Shown here piece after piece: positions 46,013-54,235 of a DNA stretch of 64,000 bases (positions are counted from its first letter, which is position 1; every line of letters starts with the position of its first letter). This DNA comes from Streptomyces sp. 71268 (GTDB lineage Bacteria; Actinomycetota; Actinomycetes; Streptomycetales; Streptomycetaceae), in assembly GCF_029392895.1 (NCBI RefSeq), contig NZ_CP114200.1, positions 7,694,501-7,758,500 on the forward strand, in the 5' to 3' direction. Below the pieces are notes generated by a model. It did no database searches and was not told the origin of the DNA. It saw only the letters and a list, made by a program, of their open reading frames with translations. The position numbers were made by a program, and so were the translations under genes.

Positions 46013-47095
46013 ATGGCGTTGCACAAGGCTGGACCGAAGCGACGGCACTCACCCAGGCCCCAGCGGCCGGACGAGTACGCGCCGCCGCAGGGCGCGGGCG
46101 CCTCCGTGGGAGGCGGCCCCGCGGCTGCCGGCGAGCCGCCGGCGGCGGACCGGTCGGACCAGGCGCCGCACGGGGACCAACCCGCCAAGGCGCCCACGGA
46201 CCTGCCCAGCCGGTCCTGGAAGGCCGTCCTCAAGCGCACGGTGAAAGAGTTCAAGAACGACAACCTCAGCGACTGGGCGGCCGCCCTGACCTACTACGGC
46301 ATCCTGTCGATCTTCCCCGCCGTCATCGCCCTGCTGTCGATCGTCGGGTTGCTCGGCACCTCACAGGTCAACTCGCTGATCGACAACGTGCGCGAGCTGG
46401 CCCCCGGTGCCGTACAGGACACCCTGGTGAGCATGTTGGAGCAGATGCGCGACGGCCAGGGCAAGGCGGGCATCGCGCTGGCCATCGGTGTCCTGGTCGC
46501 GCTGTGGTCGGCCTCGGGTTACGTCGCCGCCTTCATGCGGGCCTCCAACGCGGTCTACGACATCGGCGAGGGGCGCCCGGTGTGGAAGACGCTGCCCACG
46601 CGCCTGGGCATCACCATCGTGGTGGTGCTGCTGCTCGCGGCCATCGCCGTGGGCGTGGTCTTCACCGGCACGCTGGCCAAGAAGGCGGGCGAGGTCATCG
46701 GCGTCGGCGGCACCGCCGTCACGGTCTGGAACATCGCCAAGTGGCCGGTGATGCTGTTGCTGTTCAGCGTGATCGTCGCCCTGCTGTACTGGGCCGCCCC
46801 CAACGTGAAGCGCAGCATACGCTGGGTCAGCCCGGGCAGCGTCATCGCCGTCCTCATCTGGATCGTCGCGTCGGCCGGCTTCGCGGTGTACGTGGCGAAC
46901 TTCAGCAGCTACAACAAGACCTACGGCAGCCTCGCCGCGGTCATCATCTTCCTGGTGTGGCTGTGGATCTCCAACCTGGCCATCCTGCTGGGCCTGGAGT
47001 TCAACGCCGAGCTGGAACGCAGCCGCGCCATCCACAGCGGCCACCCACCCACCGAGGAGCCGTACGTCGAGCCCCGCGACACCCGCAAGTTGTGA
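46013..47095 (+). CDS. yihY: YihY/BrkB family membrane protein
   Basis: This 360-residue protein starts at ATG 46013. About 80 disordered residues are followed by the YihY core: KRTVKEFKNDNLSDWAAALTYYGILSIFP, six membrane helices, RLGITIVVVLLLAAIAVGV, WVSPGSVIAVLIW, and FLVWLWISNLAILLGLEFNAELER at the end. These proteins are not RNase BN, an old label. Role in the membrane is unknown. Confidence 0.92.
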   Translation: MALHKAGPKRRHSPRPQRPDEYAPPQGAGASVGGGPAAAGEPPAADRSDQAPHGDQPAKAPTDLPSRSWKAVLKRTVKEFKNDNLSDWAAALTYYGILSIFPAVIALLSIVGLLGTSQVNSLIDNVRELAPGAVQDTLVSMLEQMRDGQGKAGIALAIGVLVALWSASGYVAAFMRASNAVYDIGEGRPVWKTLPTRLGITIVVVLLLAAIAVGVVFTGTLAKKAGEVIGVGGTAVTVWNIAKWPVMLLLFSVIVALLYWAAPNVKRSIRWVSPGSVIAVLIWIVASAGFAVYVANFSSYNKTYGSLAAVIIFLVWLWISNLAILLGLEFNAELERSRAIHSGHPPTEEPYVEPRDTRKL

Positions 47096-47137
47096 CCCAC
47101 CCCCACGGCGCCGGGCGAGGAGCGGCAGGATGAAGCC

Positions 47138-47557
47138 ATGAGCCCATTCACCACCCGCGTACTCGACCTCACCACCGGCTCCCGGGAGACGGTCACCGAC
47201 CTGACCTCGGAGTGCACCGCCTTCCTCCACGAGGCGGCCAACGGCCGGGACGGCCTGCTGAACGTCTTCGTCCCGCACGCCACGGCTGGCGTCGCCGTCC
47301 TGGAAACCGGCGCCGGCAGCGACGACGACCTCCTGGCCATCCTGCGCGACCTCCTCCCCGCCGACGACCGCTGGCGCCACCGCCACGGCACCCCGGGCCA
47401 CGGCCGCGACCACGTCCTCCCGGCCCTGGTGGCACCGCACGCGACGCTGCCGGTGGTGGGTGGGGAGCTGGCGTTGGGGACCTGGCAGTCGGTGTGTCTG
47501 GTGGACACCAACATCTCTAATGTCAACCGTCAGGTTCGACTGAGCTTCCTGGGTTGA
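47138..47557 (+). CDS. yjbQ: YjbQ family protein (UPF0047)
   Basis: This 139-residue protein starts at ATG 47138. It matches UPF0047/YjbQ: LNVFVPHATAGVAVLETG, DDRWRHRHGTPGHGRDHVLPALVAP, GTWQSVCLVDTNISNVNRQVRLSFLG. Family members have weak thiamine-phosphate synthase activity. The C-terminus is intact although a serine recombinase gene starts 63 bp further on, so if this is an attachment site the crossover has regenerated, or lies just beyond, the coding end. Confidence 0.92.
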   Translation: MSPFTTRVLDLTTGSRETVTDLTSECTAFLHEAANGRDGLLNVFVPHATAGVAVLETGAGSDDDLLAILRDLLPADDRWRHRHGTPGHGRDHVLPALVAPHATLPVVGGELALGTWQSVCLVDTNISNVNRQVRLSFLG

Positions 47558-47620
47558 TCAAGATCATCCTGGGTCTGGCCGCCCAATCTCCGTACTCTGC
47601 GCGTTCGAAACGGAGAGACC

Positions 47621-49165
47621 TTGCGCGGTACGGACCAGAACGTGATCGAACAACCCTACGACGGCTGCGGCAAGTGCCTGCTAGGCGTCCGCCGGCTGTC
47701 CCGTATGAAGCTCGTGACGACCTCCCCGGAGCGGCAGCGCGCCGACGTACTGGCGGCGGCGGCTTCGATCGGTGGCCACATCATCGGCTGGGCTGATGAC
47801 TGGGAGGTATCGGGAGCCACGGACCCGGTAACCCGTCCGAAGCTCGGGCCGTGGCTGAGGGACGAGCGCGGTCCGTACGACGGCTTGGTGGCCGCCGCCG
47901 TGGACCGCCTGGGGCGCAACGTCGTCGACTGCCTGAACACCGGCTACAAGATGCGGGACGAGGGCAAGCTCCTTCTCACTCACGGGCACGACGGCCCCTG
48001 GGATCTCAACGATTCCGTGGACGAGAACCGCTTCACCATGGAAGCGTGGGGCGCCCAGATGGAACTGCGAGCCATCCAGCGCCGTAACCGGGACGCCACG
48101 GTCAAGACACGGGCTGCCGGTCGCCCCAAGGGCAAGCCCTCATACGGCTTCCGGTACGTACGTGTCGTAATGGGTGGCAAGATCGACCACGTCGCACTTC
48201 ACCCCCATGCCTCGATCGTGATCCGCGAGGTCGCCCGCCGGATACTCGCCGATCCCGAGAGCGTCACGCCCAGCAGCGAGGCCGCGCGGTTGAACCGTGC
48301 GGGGGAGTTGTCGCCGGCGGACCACCTGGCGGTGATGTACGGCAAGCGCGCTGGGGGCCGCCCGTGGCAGCCCACGAGTCTGAAGAACATCCTCCTGTCC
48401 GAGGCAGCCCTGGGCTACCTGATGCACAAGCAACGGCCTGTCGTCGACCAGGAGGGCAACCCGGTCCGCCTGTGCGAGGGGTTGTGGGACCGGGCCACGC
48501 ACGAGGCGCTGAAACGGGCATTGGCCGCGCGCGACACGCCGTTCAAGGGGCGACGCTCGGTTCGCGAGTACCTCCTCACAGAGATCGCCGTGTGCGGACA
48601 ATGCGCCAACCGCCTCTACACCCAGACCTCCGAAGACGTCCCGCCCCGTTACGTCTGCACCGCGCGGAACAAGGGATGGCAGAGCGCGCGGAACTGCCGG
48701 CCCGCGCCCCTCGTCTGGGCTGAGAAACTCGACTCCTACGTGGAAACGTGGTTCTTGGAGGAGTTCGGGGGCGGCCTGATCTACGAGACGGTCTTCGACC
48801 CAGGGAACGGGGTCGCCGAGCGCATGGCCGAGGTGCGGGCGACGCGTGAGCGGCTTCGTAGCGACCGAGAAGCCGGGCTGTACGACTCACCCGATGACGC
48901 GACGTGGTTCCGAGAGCGGTACGCCTCCCTGAGCCAGGAGTTGGCGACGCTGGAGCGGGAGCCACAGCGCGTACCGGGCATGATCCACCGGCCCACCGGA
49001 GAGACGGTGGCGGACCGTTGGCACAAAGCGCCCGATGTCCAGGCCCGCAAGGAGATTCTCATGGACTTCCGGGTACGAGTCACTCTCTTTCCTGTGAGCA
49101 GGCCCGCGCGGTATGTCGCGGGGTTGATGCACGGACCTGATCGCCATCCCGACGCCGCGCGATAG
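47621..49165 (+). CDS. large serine recombinase (integrase)
   Basis: This 514-residue protein starts at TTG 47621 with CGGAGAGACC immediately upstream. The catalytic domain has GVRRLSRMKLVTTSPERQRAD, with the nucleophile Ser at about 27, and VDRLGRNVVDCL. The recombinase domain follows (KPSYGFRYV, then WQPTSLKNILLSEAALGYL). A zinc ribbon is formed by CGQC at 325-328 and the later VCTARN and NCRP cysteines. A coiled-coil region (about 405-450) is present. It belongs to the large serine recombinases that integrate phages and mobile elements. Its place at the chromosomal boundary suggests it inserted the island to its right. Confidence 0.93.
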   Translation: MRGTDQNVIEQPYDGCGKCLLGVRRLSRMKLVTTSPERQRADVLAAAASIGGHIIGWADDWEVSGATDPVTRPKLGPWLRDERGPYDGLVAAAVDRLGRNVVDCLNTGYKMRDEGKLLLTHGHDGPWDLNDSVDENRFTMEAWGAQMELRAIQRRNRDATVKTRAAGRPKGKPSYGFRYVRVVMGGKIDHVALHPHASIVIREVARRILADPESVTPSSEAARLNRAGELSPADHLAVMYGKRAGGRPWQPTSLKNILLSEAALGYLMHKQRPVVDQEGNPVRLCEGLWDRATHEALKRALAARDTPFKGRRSVREYLLTEIAVCGQCANRLYTQTSEDVPPRYVCTARNKGWQSARNCRPAPLVWAEKLDSYVETWFLEEFGGGLIYETVFDPGNGVAERMAEVRATRERLRSDREAGLYDSPDDATWFRERYASLSQELATLEREPQRVPGMIHRPTGETVADRWHKAPDVQARKEILMDFRVRVTLFPVSRPARYVAGLMHGPDRHPDAAR

Positions 49166-49174
49166 CGAGGGGGG

Positions 49175-49207
49175 CGGGCCGTTCCCGTTCCGCACGGGAA
49201 CGGCCCG
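49175..49207. terminator. terminator of the serine recombinase gene
   Basis: A perfect 14-bp stem CGGGCCGTTCCCGT with its complement and a 5-nt loop starts 10 bp after the recombinase stop. Confidence 0.85.
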
Positions 49208-49307
49208 ACCACACTGTGCGCACTATCCGAATTACCCGGCATAGCCAAACCCAGAAGTCCGACCATCCTCGTGTCTGCTCGCTCAGGGTCAACGAAAGGT
49301 CGAGGAC

Positions 49308-49826
49308 ATGGGGCGCCCGCCAGCGCGTAAAGCGGTCGGCCGCTTGAGGGCCGAAGAGTTTCGCAGCAGCCAGCCATCGCTGCCACTGGCGCACTGGCTG
49401 CTGGAATCTGATGACGACGAAGTCATGAGGCGGGTCGATGGCATATTTGCGGGCGATCCGTTCAGCCGGTCCCCGAACGGGACCATTCGAAAAGTCATAC
49501 GTGACGACCACATACCGATCTTCGTGGCTGACCTCGCGCCCATAGGAGAGGAAACCGTAGAGCGCGCCCCGCAGGATCGCCCACGGACGCGGCTACTGAT
49601 GGCTCTCGATTCGGACCCACACATCGGGCCGCTGCTTTTCGAGACGACTTCACAGAGCTTTTCTGAGTCGCTGACAGCCGTCCGAACTCAGATGGGGCAG
49701 GTGCATAGCCCTTGTTCTCTTCGGCTGACCTTGGAAAAGCGGTGGTTGAGCACACGCTCCGGAGTTGACGTTGTTCTCGTTTCCCCGAGGATCGAGATTG
49801 TTCCTTCAGCTTCGAGGACGCTGTAG
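49308..49826 (+). CDS. orphan hypothetical protein
   Basis: This 172-residue ORF starts at ATG 49308 with GTCGAGGAC just upstream. It begins basic (MGRPPARKAVGRLRAEEF) and continues with a mixed alpha/beta-looking sequence including IRDDHIPIFVADLAPIGEE and LLMALDSDPHIGPLLF. Third-position GC is lower than in chromosomal neighbours, fitting acquired DNA. A long perfect inverted repeat starts 3 bp after its stop, as a terminator would. An antisense frame (49080-49511) also looks protein-like but would run through the recombinase terminator. Family not recognised. Confidence 0.45.
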   Translation: MGRPPARKAVGRLRAEEFRSSQPSLPLAHWLLESDDDEVMRRVDGIFAGDPFSRSPNGTIRKVIRDDHIPIFVADLAPIGEETVERAPQDRPRTRLLMALDSDPHIGPLLFETTSQSFSESLTAVRTQMGQVHSPCSLRLTLEKRWLSTRSGVDVVLVSPRIEIVPSASRTL

Positions 49827-49829
49827 TCA

Positions 49830-49871
49830 ACTAGGGTTGCCGGACGTGAATTGTTGACCGGCAACCCTAGT
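49830..49871. terminator. 14-bp perfect inverted repeat, probable terminator
   Basis: ACTAGGGTTGCCGG (49830-49843) is repeated inverted at 49858-49871 around a 14-nt AT-richer spacer. Position right after a stop codon suggests termination, though a protein-binding or recombination site cannot be excluded. Confidence 0.6.
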
Positions 49872-50103
49872 CCACGCCCAATGATGCAGCCCAGGTGGCG
49901 CTGCCGGAGTCGGTGACTCGGTCGTGAGCTGTCGCGACGCGCTCCTGCCCTACTCGGCAGCACTACGGTGGTCTTGAGACGCGCTGTCCAACCTGAGCAG
50001 GGCCGCTCACAGACAGGTATGACTGAGCGCTTCGGCCGCTACTGTTCCCTTGGGTTTCGTTGCCTAACCTGGGACAGTAACAAGCCTTCGGTGCCCAACC
50101 GGG

Positions 50104-51360
50104 CTAGCTCCTCTTGACGACAAACAGCATCGTAAGAATGTGCTCTGCGGTGCTCAGCAGACAGCGGGCCAGCTGCAAATCGCCTGCTGACGCGTGCTTG
50201 ATGGCTTGGGCGCGTGAAGTCGCATGCGCCTGAAGGGCGATGAGGTTGTCCGCTACGGTGCACGTCATTTTTGCCTCGTCTTTGTAGCCGCGCATGATGT
50301 ACCGGATCCTCACGGATCGGGTGAGTCGGCCGGATTCAGAACGCCATTCCCTCTGGGGCCGCCCTGAAGTGGGAAGCCACTGCTCTACTTCGCTGTCAGG
50401 CGCGCCCGCGCGGATGGCCCGGTCAATGGCCTCCACCGCGCACTGAGCGGCCATTTCGGCAGCAGCTGGCGGGGCCTCGCGAACGACATGCCAACCGCCT
50501 TCGAGCATCTCTACAACCTTGGCGTCGACGCACGTCATTATCTCACGGAGGTCCTCGAGTGCATCGAACCTCCCCGCCTGCTGCGGAGTGAGGAGATCCT
50601 CGACCCGGTCGGCAACCTCCACCTGCAGTTCGACGTCGTCCAGGACGGCAGGGGAACTGAGCGCATCAGCCCCCAAAAGTCCGTTCACGCCGAGACCGGT
50701 GTGCAGAGAAGAATTAAGCTCAAAGCGAGCTGGGCTGTCTCCGAGACCGCCCAGGTATTCCCGATACTCCGTCAGGGGGCGACTACTGACCTCTGAAAGC
50801 AGTCCTCGCCCGGTGTCGATCTGTGCCAGCCAGTCCGTCATGTAAACCTGACGGTGGATGGTGCCTCCGAGCGCCCTCCGAAAGCTCTCCGTGGCCCACG
50901 GCGTCGGCATGGTGAAGGCAGGGCTCTTGATGATCTCGCCCATGACATTTTCGATCTGCAGGGACATCCGCCAGGCCGACAGAGTGCGTGAACCGACGAT
51001 TGCGTCACTGAGTGCAGTCGTAGCCTGCAGGTACTGAAGACGCTGCTTGCCGGCGAGCTGGTCCATCGACCGCAAGCCGGCGACGTACGCAGTGACCGAG
51101 GACGGGACCATGTTCCTTTGCAAGTCGGCGACGACCTTTCCGACCCCCAGCAAGTCCTGCTGCATCCCCTTCATATCCGGAAGTGCCGGTCCGAGCTGCA
51201 GCGTCCGGTAGAGGTCACCATAGATCCGACTGGCATCGATGATCTTCGCCACTGTCGCCGCTGCCACATCGGACGGCAGGGGCGTCGACCCGAAATCCTT
51301 TCCGGTGTCTGGCGTCTCGTCCTCTTCACCGTCATCCGCTCCGGCGACATAAACGGCCAT
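50104..51360 (-). CDS. unknown 418-residue protein of the accessory region
   Basis: The start is ATG 51360 with CATGGAGGGACCCTG upstream; the frame is open further. The first 35 residues are acidic (GADDGEEDETPDTGKDFG). The middle is largely helical without membrane segments (DVAAATVAKIIDASRIYGDL, then NMVPSSVTAYVAGLRSMDQL). The C-terminal 130 residues include EMAAQCAVEAIDRAIRAGAP, a charged segment and a final helical pair rich in Ala/His/Arg. I do not recognise the family. Composition is less GC-rich than the chromosome. It lies on the same strand as the nucleotide operon, 181 bp beyond the MazG gene, and might be its last member or an independent defence-type gene. Confidence 0.7.
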   Translation of the reverse strand: MAVYVAGADDGEEDETPDTGKDFGSTPLPSDVAAATVAKIIDASRIYGDLYRTLQLGPALPDMKGMQQDLLGVGKVVADLQRNMVPSSVTAYVAGLRSMDQLAGKQRLQYLQATTALSDAIVGSRTLSAWRMSLQIENVMGEIIKSPAFTMPTPWATESFRRALGGTIHRQVYMTDWLAQIDTGRGLLSEVSSRPLTEYREYLGGLGDSPARFELNSSLHTGLGVNGLLGADALSSPAVLDDVELQVEVADRVEDLLTPQQAGRFDALEDLREIMTCVDAKVVEMLEGGWHVVREAPPAAAEMAAQCAVEAIDRAIRAGAPDSEVEQWLPTSGRPQREWRSESGRLTRSVRIRYIMRGYKDEAKMTCTVADNLIALQAHATSRAQAIKHASAGDLQLARCLLSTAEHILTMLFVVKRS

Positions 51361-51541
51361 CAGGGTCCCTCCATGGTTCCCGCACTGTGATCCATGGAGA
51401 ATACGCGCCCCTACTCGGATCGGTCTGAGCATTACTTGACCACAGCGCCGAGCGCCCCGGTTGTCAAATCGCGGGTTCACCTGCCAGTTGAAGCACTCAA
51501 TCACAACAGGGGGCGGTGTCCTCGCGCTGAGCGGGGAGAGC

Positions 51542-51847
51542 CTACGTCTCGCTCGTCCGGACCAGCGCCCCGTGCTCGTTGTGCTCGTACGTTCGTCGCG
51601 TGTTCTTCTCGATCTTGTGGGCGACCTCGGCGTCCAGGTCCACGCCGTTCATCTCGGCCAGGGCCGTCAGGTAGAGGAAGACGTCGGCCAGTTCCTCTCC
51701 GAGGTCGGGTAGTCCCTTGCGCCAGGCGGTGAAGGCTTCGCCGACCTCGGCGGTCAGGAGGCCGAACTCCAGGGCTACGTCGGTGGTGTTGAACCCTTTG
51801 AGGGTCTTGTTTTCCCAGGCGAGTTTCTGGGCGGCACCGATCTCCAA
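51542..51847 (-). CDS. MazG-type nucleoside triphosphate pyrophosphohydrolase
   Basis: This 101-residue protein starts at TTG 51847 with GCTGGAGGAGCC upstream. It has the all-alpha NTP-PPase pattern EVGEAF...EELADVFLYL (ExxE then ExxD, metal ligands), and NGVDLDAEVAHKIEKNTRR near the end. Such enzymes cleave NTPs or dNTPs, often non-canonical ones, to monophosphates plus PPi. It is the last coupled-type gene of the nucleotide operon, 76 bp after the kinase gene. Confidence 0.88.
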   Translation of the reverse strand: MEIGAAQKLAWENKTLKGFNTTDVALEFGLLTAEVGEAFTAWRKGLPDLGEELADVFLYLTALAEMNGVDLDAEVAHKIEKNTRRTYEHNEHGALVRTSET

Positions 51848-51923
51848 GGCTCCTCCAGCGGTGGTGCAGCAGGTGCCTTCGCAGACTAGCGGGATCAGTG
51901 TGTCGGCGTCGGTATTCGGGCCG

Positions 51924-52424
51924 TCACCCCGCCGTGGGGAGTTCGGGGGGCATCGTGTCGAGGGTGAGCACGCGAGTGTAGTCAGCGAGAGTAGAGAAGA
52001 CCTTCCTGTACCCCTCCACCAGGGCGGAGATGTCTTCCAAGCGGTTCGCTTCGCCGTCGCGAGAGAGCAGGCGCTGCTGGATGACGGTCGGTGGCGCGGT
52101 CAGGTGAACGAACGTGCCGCTGCGCTGGACAACGCTTTCGGCGAGGTCGATCGCCTGGCTCCAGTTGATCCGGGAACGGCCCCGGTGCAAGGGGCCGTAG
52201 ACGAGTTCGCTGATGAAGCACCGATCGAAGAGAAGCCGGCCGGTCTGGGTGAGGATCTCCCTGTAGCGGCTGACCAGGTCGAGGTGGTCGGGTGTCTTGG
52301 GGGAGTGCACCACTGTGAAGCCGTAGTGCGTCGATAGCCGCGCAGCGAGCGTGCTCTTGCCTACTCCGTCGCAGCCTTCCAGGGCCAAGGTCTGGTACTC
52401 GCCGGCGATCTGGTCGAGTTTCAC
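51924..52424 (-). CDS. dTMP-kinase-like P-loop nucleotide kinase
   Basis: This 166-residue protein starts at GTG 52424, overlapping the previous stop (GTGA). The P-loop is LEGCDGVGKSTLAARL (about 15-30). LLFDRCFISELVYGPLHRGRSR contains the DR motif and a short lid-like basic segment, as in deoxynucleoside or thymidylate kinases. It is about 40 residues shorter than a typical dTMP kinase. Phosphorylation of an unusual (deoxy)nucleotide is the likely role in this operon. Confidence 0.85.
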   Translation of the reverse strand: MKLDQIAGEYQTLALEGCDGVGKSTLAARLSTHYGFTVVHSPKTPDHLDLVSRYREILTQTGRLLFDRCFISELVYGPLHRGRSRINWSQAIDLAESVVQRSGTFVHLTAPPTVIQQRLLSRDGEANRLEDISALVEGYRKVFSTLADYTRVLTLDTMPPELPTAG

Positions 52425-53374
52425 GTGGCCAGCCAGGACCGGAGGGCGTCATCGGTGTCGAGGTGGGCTTCGGCGGCGTACTGGATCATGAGGTTGCGCC
52501 AGTTGGGCTCGCGGCCGTGGGCGTGCGTGAACGTCGGGCGAGGCTGGTAGGCGGCGATGCGTGTGCCGCCGGCGGCAGCGGCGCCGATGAGGAGGGCTGT
52601 TCCCGGTGGTGTTTCGGGGCCCGAGACGTCGGCGAGCAGCCGGGTGGCCGAGCACGCCGCGGACAGGTCAGCCAGGGCTCCCGTGACGGGGTTCGCTGAC
52701 GTGAAGCGCTGGGGAATCGTCGTGGTGTGCCCGGCCTTGGCGCAGGCTCGGGCCAGGTGGTCCTGGCTCCAGACCGCGTACGGTGACGACTCTACGTGGA
52801 CGGTGGTACCGCGAGGCGAAGGCAAGCTGGGGAGACGTGGAGCGTGAGCCGGGAGGTTGAGCAGAGCGTCGACGGTAGCGTCGAGAGCTGTGCTCGTCTG
52901 TGCGGTGTTGCGCGCCCGGAAGCTTGCGAAACGGGACCGTGGCGGACCTGACGGCAGGTTGGGTGGTCCGAGCTTGGTGACGCGCACGACGCGTGTGGCC
53001 ACGGCCTGGAGGAGGGGGTCGGGAAATTCGATGTGAAGGCCGGCCTCGCTCAGTGAGTAGGTCTGGAAGTCGGTGGTGAGCACGATGATGGGGACGCCGG
53101 AGGCGGCGGCGTATCCGATTTCCATGCAGACCCCGTCGTCGAGGCTTGGGCCGTGCAGGATGGCGACCATAGCGTCGAGGCCGCCGAGTCGGGCGCGGTC
53201 CAACTCGAACAGGCGGCGGCCTTTGACCTCGGCGACCAGGTCCTCCTCGTCGGTGTCGCAGAACGGCAGGAAGACGCGATGGGCGCCGATCTTGGCGCTG
53301 AGTCGATCGGCGAGGTCGGCGGCGAGAGCACGGTCGTGGGCGGCGAACAGTCGGTGGGCGACGTAAACGGACAC
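52421..53374 (-). CDS. tandem nucleoside 2-deoxyribosyltransferase-like protein
   Basis: This 317-residue protein starts at GTG 53374 (TTGGAGGTCCCC upstream). Residues about 1-130 fit the NDT fold: VYVAHRLFAAHDRALAADL, LDRARLGGLDAMVAIL, then DDGVCMEIGYAAASGVPIIVLTTDF with the expected catalytic Glu. Residues about 190-317 look like a second, diverged copy: VHVESSPYAVWSQDHLARAC, LLADVSGPETPPGTALLIGA, then NWRNLMIQYAAEA. The second copy lacks the Glu. NDTs swap bases on 2-deoxyribose or hydrolyse nucleoside monophosphates. A fused pair may act as an internal dimer. Confidence 0.75.
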   Translation of the reverse strand: MSVYVAHRLFAAHDRALAADLADRLSAKIGAHRVFLPFCDTDEEDLVAEVKGRRLFELDRARLGGLDAMVAILHGPSLDDGVCMEIGYAAASGVPIIVLTTDFQTYSLSEAGLHIEFPDPLLQAVATRVVRVTKLGPPNLPSGPPRSRFASFRARNTAQTSTALDATVDALLNLPAHAPRLPSLPSPRGTTVHVESSPYAVWSQDHLARACAKAGHTTTIPQRFTSANPVTGALADLSAACSATRLLADVSGPETPPGTALLIGAAAAGGTRIAAYQPRPTFTHAHGREPNWRNLMIQYAAEAHLDTDDALRSWLAT

Positions 53375-53399
53375 CGCAGGGGACCTCCAAGTCGGTCAG

Positions 53400-54218
53400 C
53401 TAGCCGCGTCGGGGCGCAGGGATGGGCAGGGGTGGGGACGCGACGAACCTGGTTGCGGCGGCTGTCGCCTCCGCCAGGGCCTGAGTGGTTGTCGCCCCGA
53501 GCGAGCGACGGGCCAGATACGTTCCGGCCAGGGTGTCTCCGGCGCCGGTGACCTCGCGCGGAGGATGCGGCGGCGGAATGGTGAGGGCGACCTGACGTCC
53601 GAAGCAGCGGACCACTGCCGGCCGGGGGCCGTCGGAGACGATGACCTCCGCAAGCGTGCCGCAGTCGATCACCGCCTCCAGTAATCGGTACTCCATGGCG
53701 TTGACGAACAAGGTGCTCGCCCTCGGCAGCCATGGAGCGGCGGCACGGATCATCTCCTGCGCACTCGGCAGGAAGAAGTCCACGCTGAAGTGGGTGGCGT
53801 GCTCCGCGAGTCGGCCGAGCACCGCCGCCACGTTCAGTGGGCGGCGGCAGCAGACGTGGTAGGTGCTGTGCGGGTGCAGGCCCACGTGTCGGAGGGCATG
53901 CTCGGTCAGGCCCTCGGCGACGCCGTAGTCCACGCCTACGGTCACCAGCTCGCCTTGCGGGTCGTATTCCAAGTCGAAGGAGGTGGATGTGCCGTCCGCC
54001 TGGAGCCGGGCCGACCAGTCGAGCACGTCCAGTCCCGGCGCCCTCGGAAGGTGGGCGAGATCGGTGCCGAGAACGCAGACCGGGGCCGCACGGCAACCGG
54101 CCTGCGCTGCCGCCAACGACACGAACAGAGCCGCGCCGCCGAGCTGGGGGCCACCGCGATGGTCGGGGTAGCGGGTCAGGTCACGGCTGATGTTGCCGAT
54201 CACGTCGAGCCGTTCCAC
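53400..54218 (-). CDS. PfkB family sugar/nucleoside kinase
   Basis: This 272-residue protein starts at GTG 54218 with AGGGGGAGAAA upstream. It has LDVIGNISRDL at the start, QLGGAALFVSLAAAQAG (substrate glycine motif), and the PfkB signature EVTGAGDTLAGTYLARR with the catalytic Asp in GAGDT. Short members of this family phosphorylate ribose, adenosine or other nucleosides. It is 17 bp after the HhH gene. Confidence 0.9.
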   Translation of the reverse strand: MERLDVIGNISRDLTRYPDHRGGPQLGGAALFVSLAAAQAGCRAAPVCVLGTDLAHLPRAPGLDVLDWSARLQADGTSTSFDLEYDPQGELVTVGVDYGVAEGLTEHALRHVGLHPHSTYHVCCRRPLNVAAVLGRLAEHATHFSVDFFLPSAQEMIRAAAPWLPRASTLFVNAMEYRLLEAVIDCGTLAEVIVSDGPRPAVVRCFGRQVALTIPPPHPPREVTGAGDTLAGTYLARRSLGATTTQALAEATAAATRFVASPPLPIPAPRRG

Positions 54219-54235
54219 TTTCTCCCCCTGGCAGG

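Noticed and set aside
49080..49511. Minus-strand ORF starting VVTYDFSNGPVRGP
   Set aside because: Looks protein-like at its start but would have to be transcribed through the serine recombinase terminator and end inside that gene. The plus-strand ORF fits the flanking hairpins better, though I am not certain.
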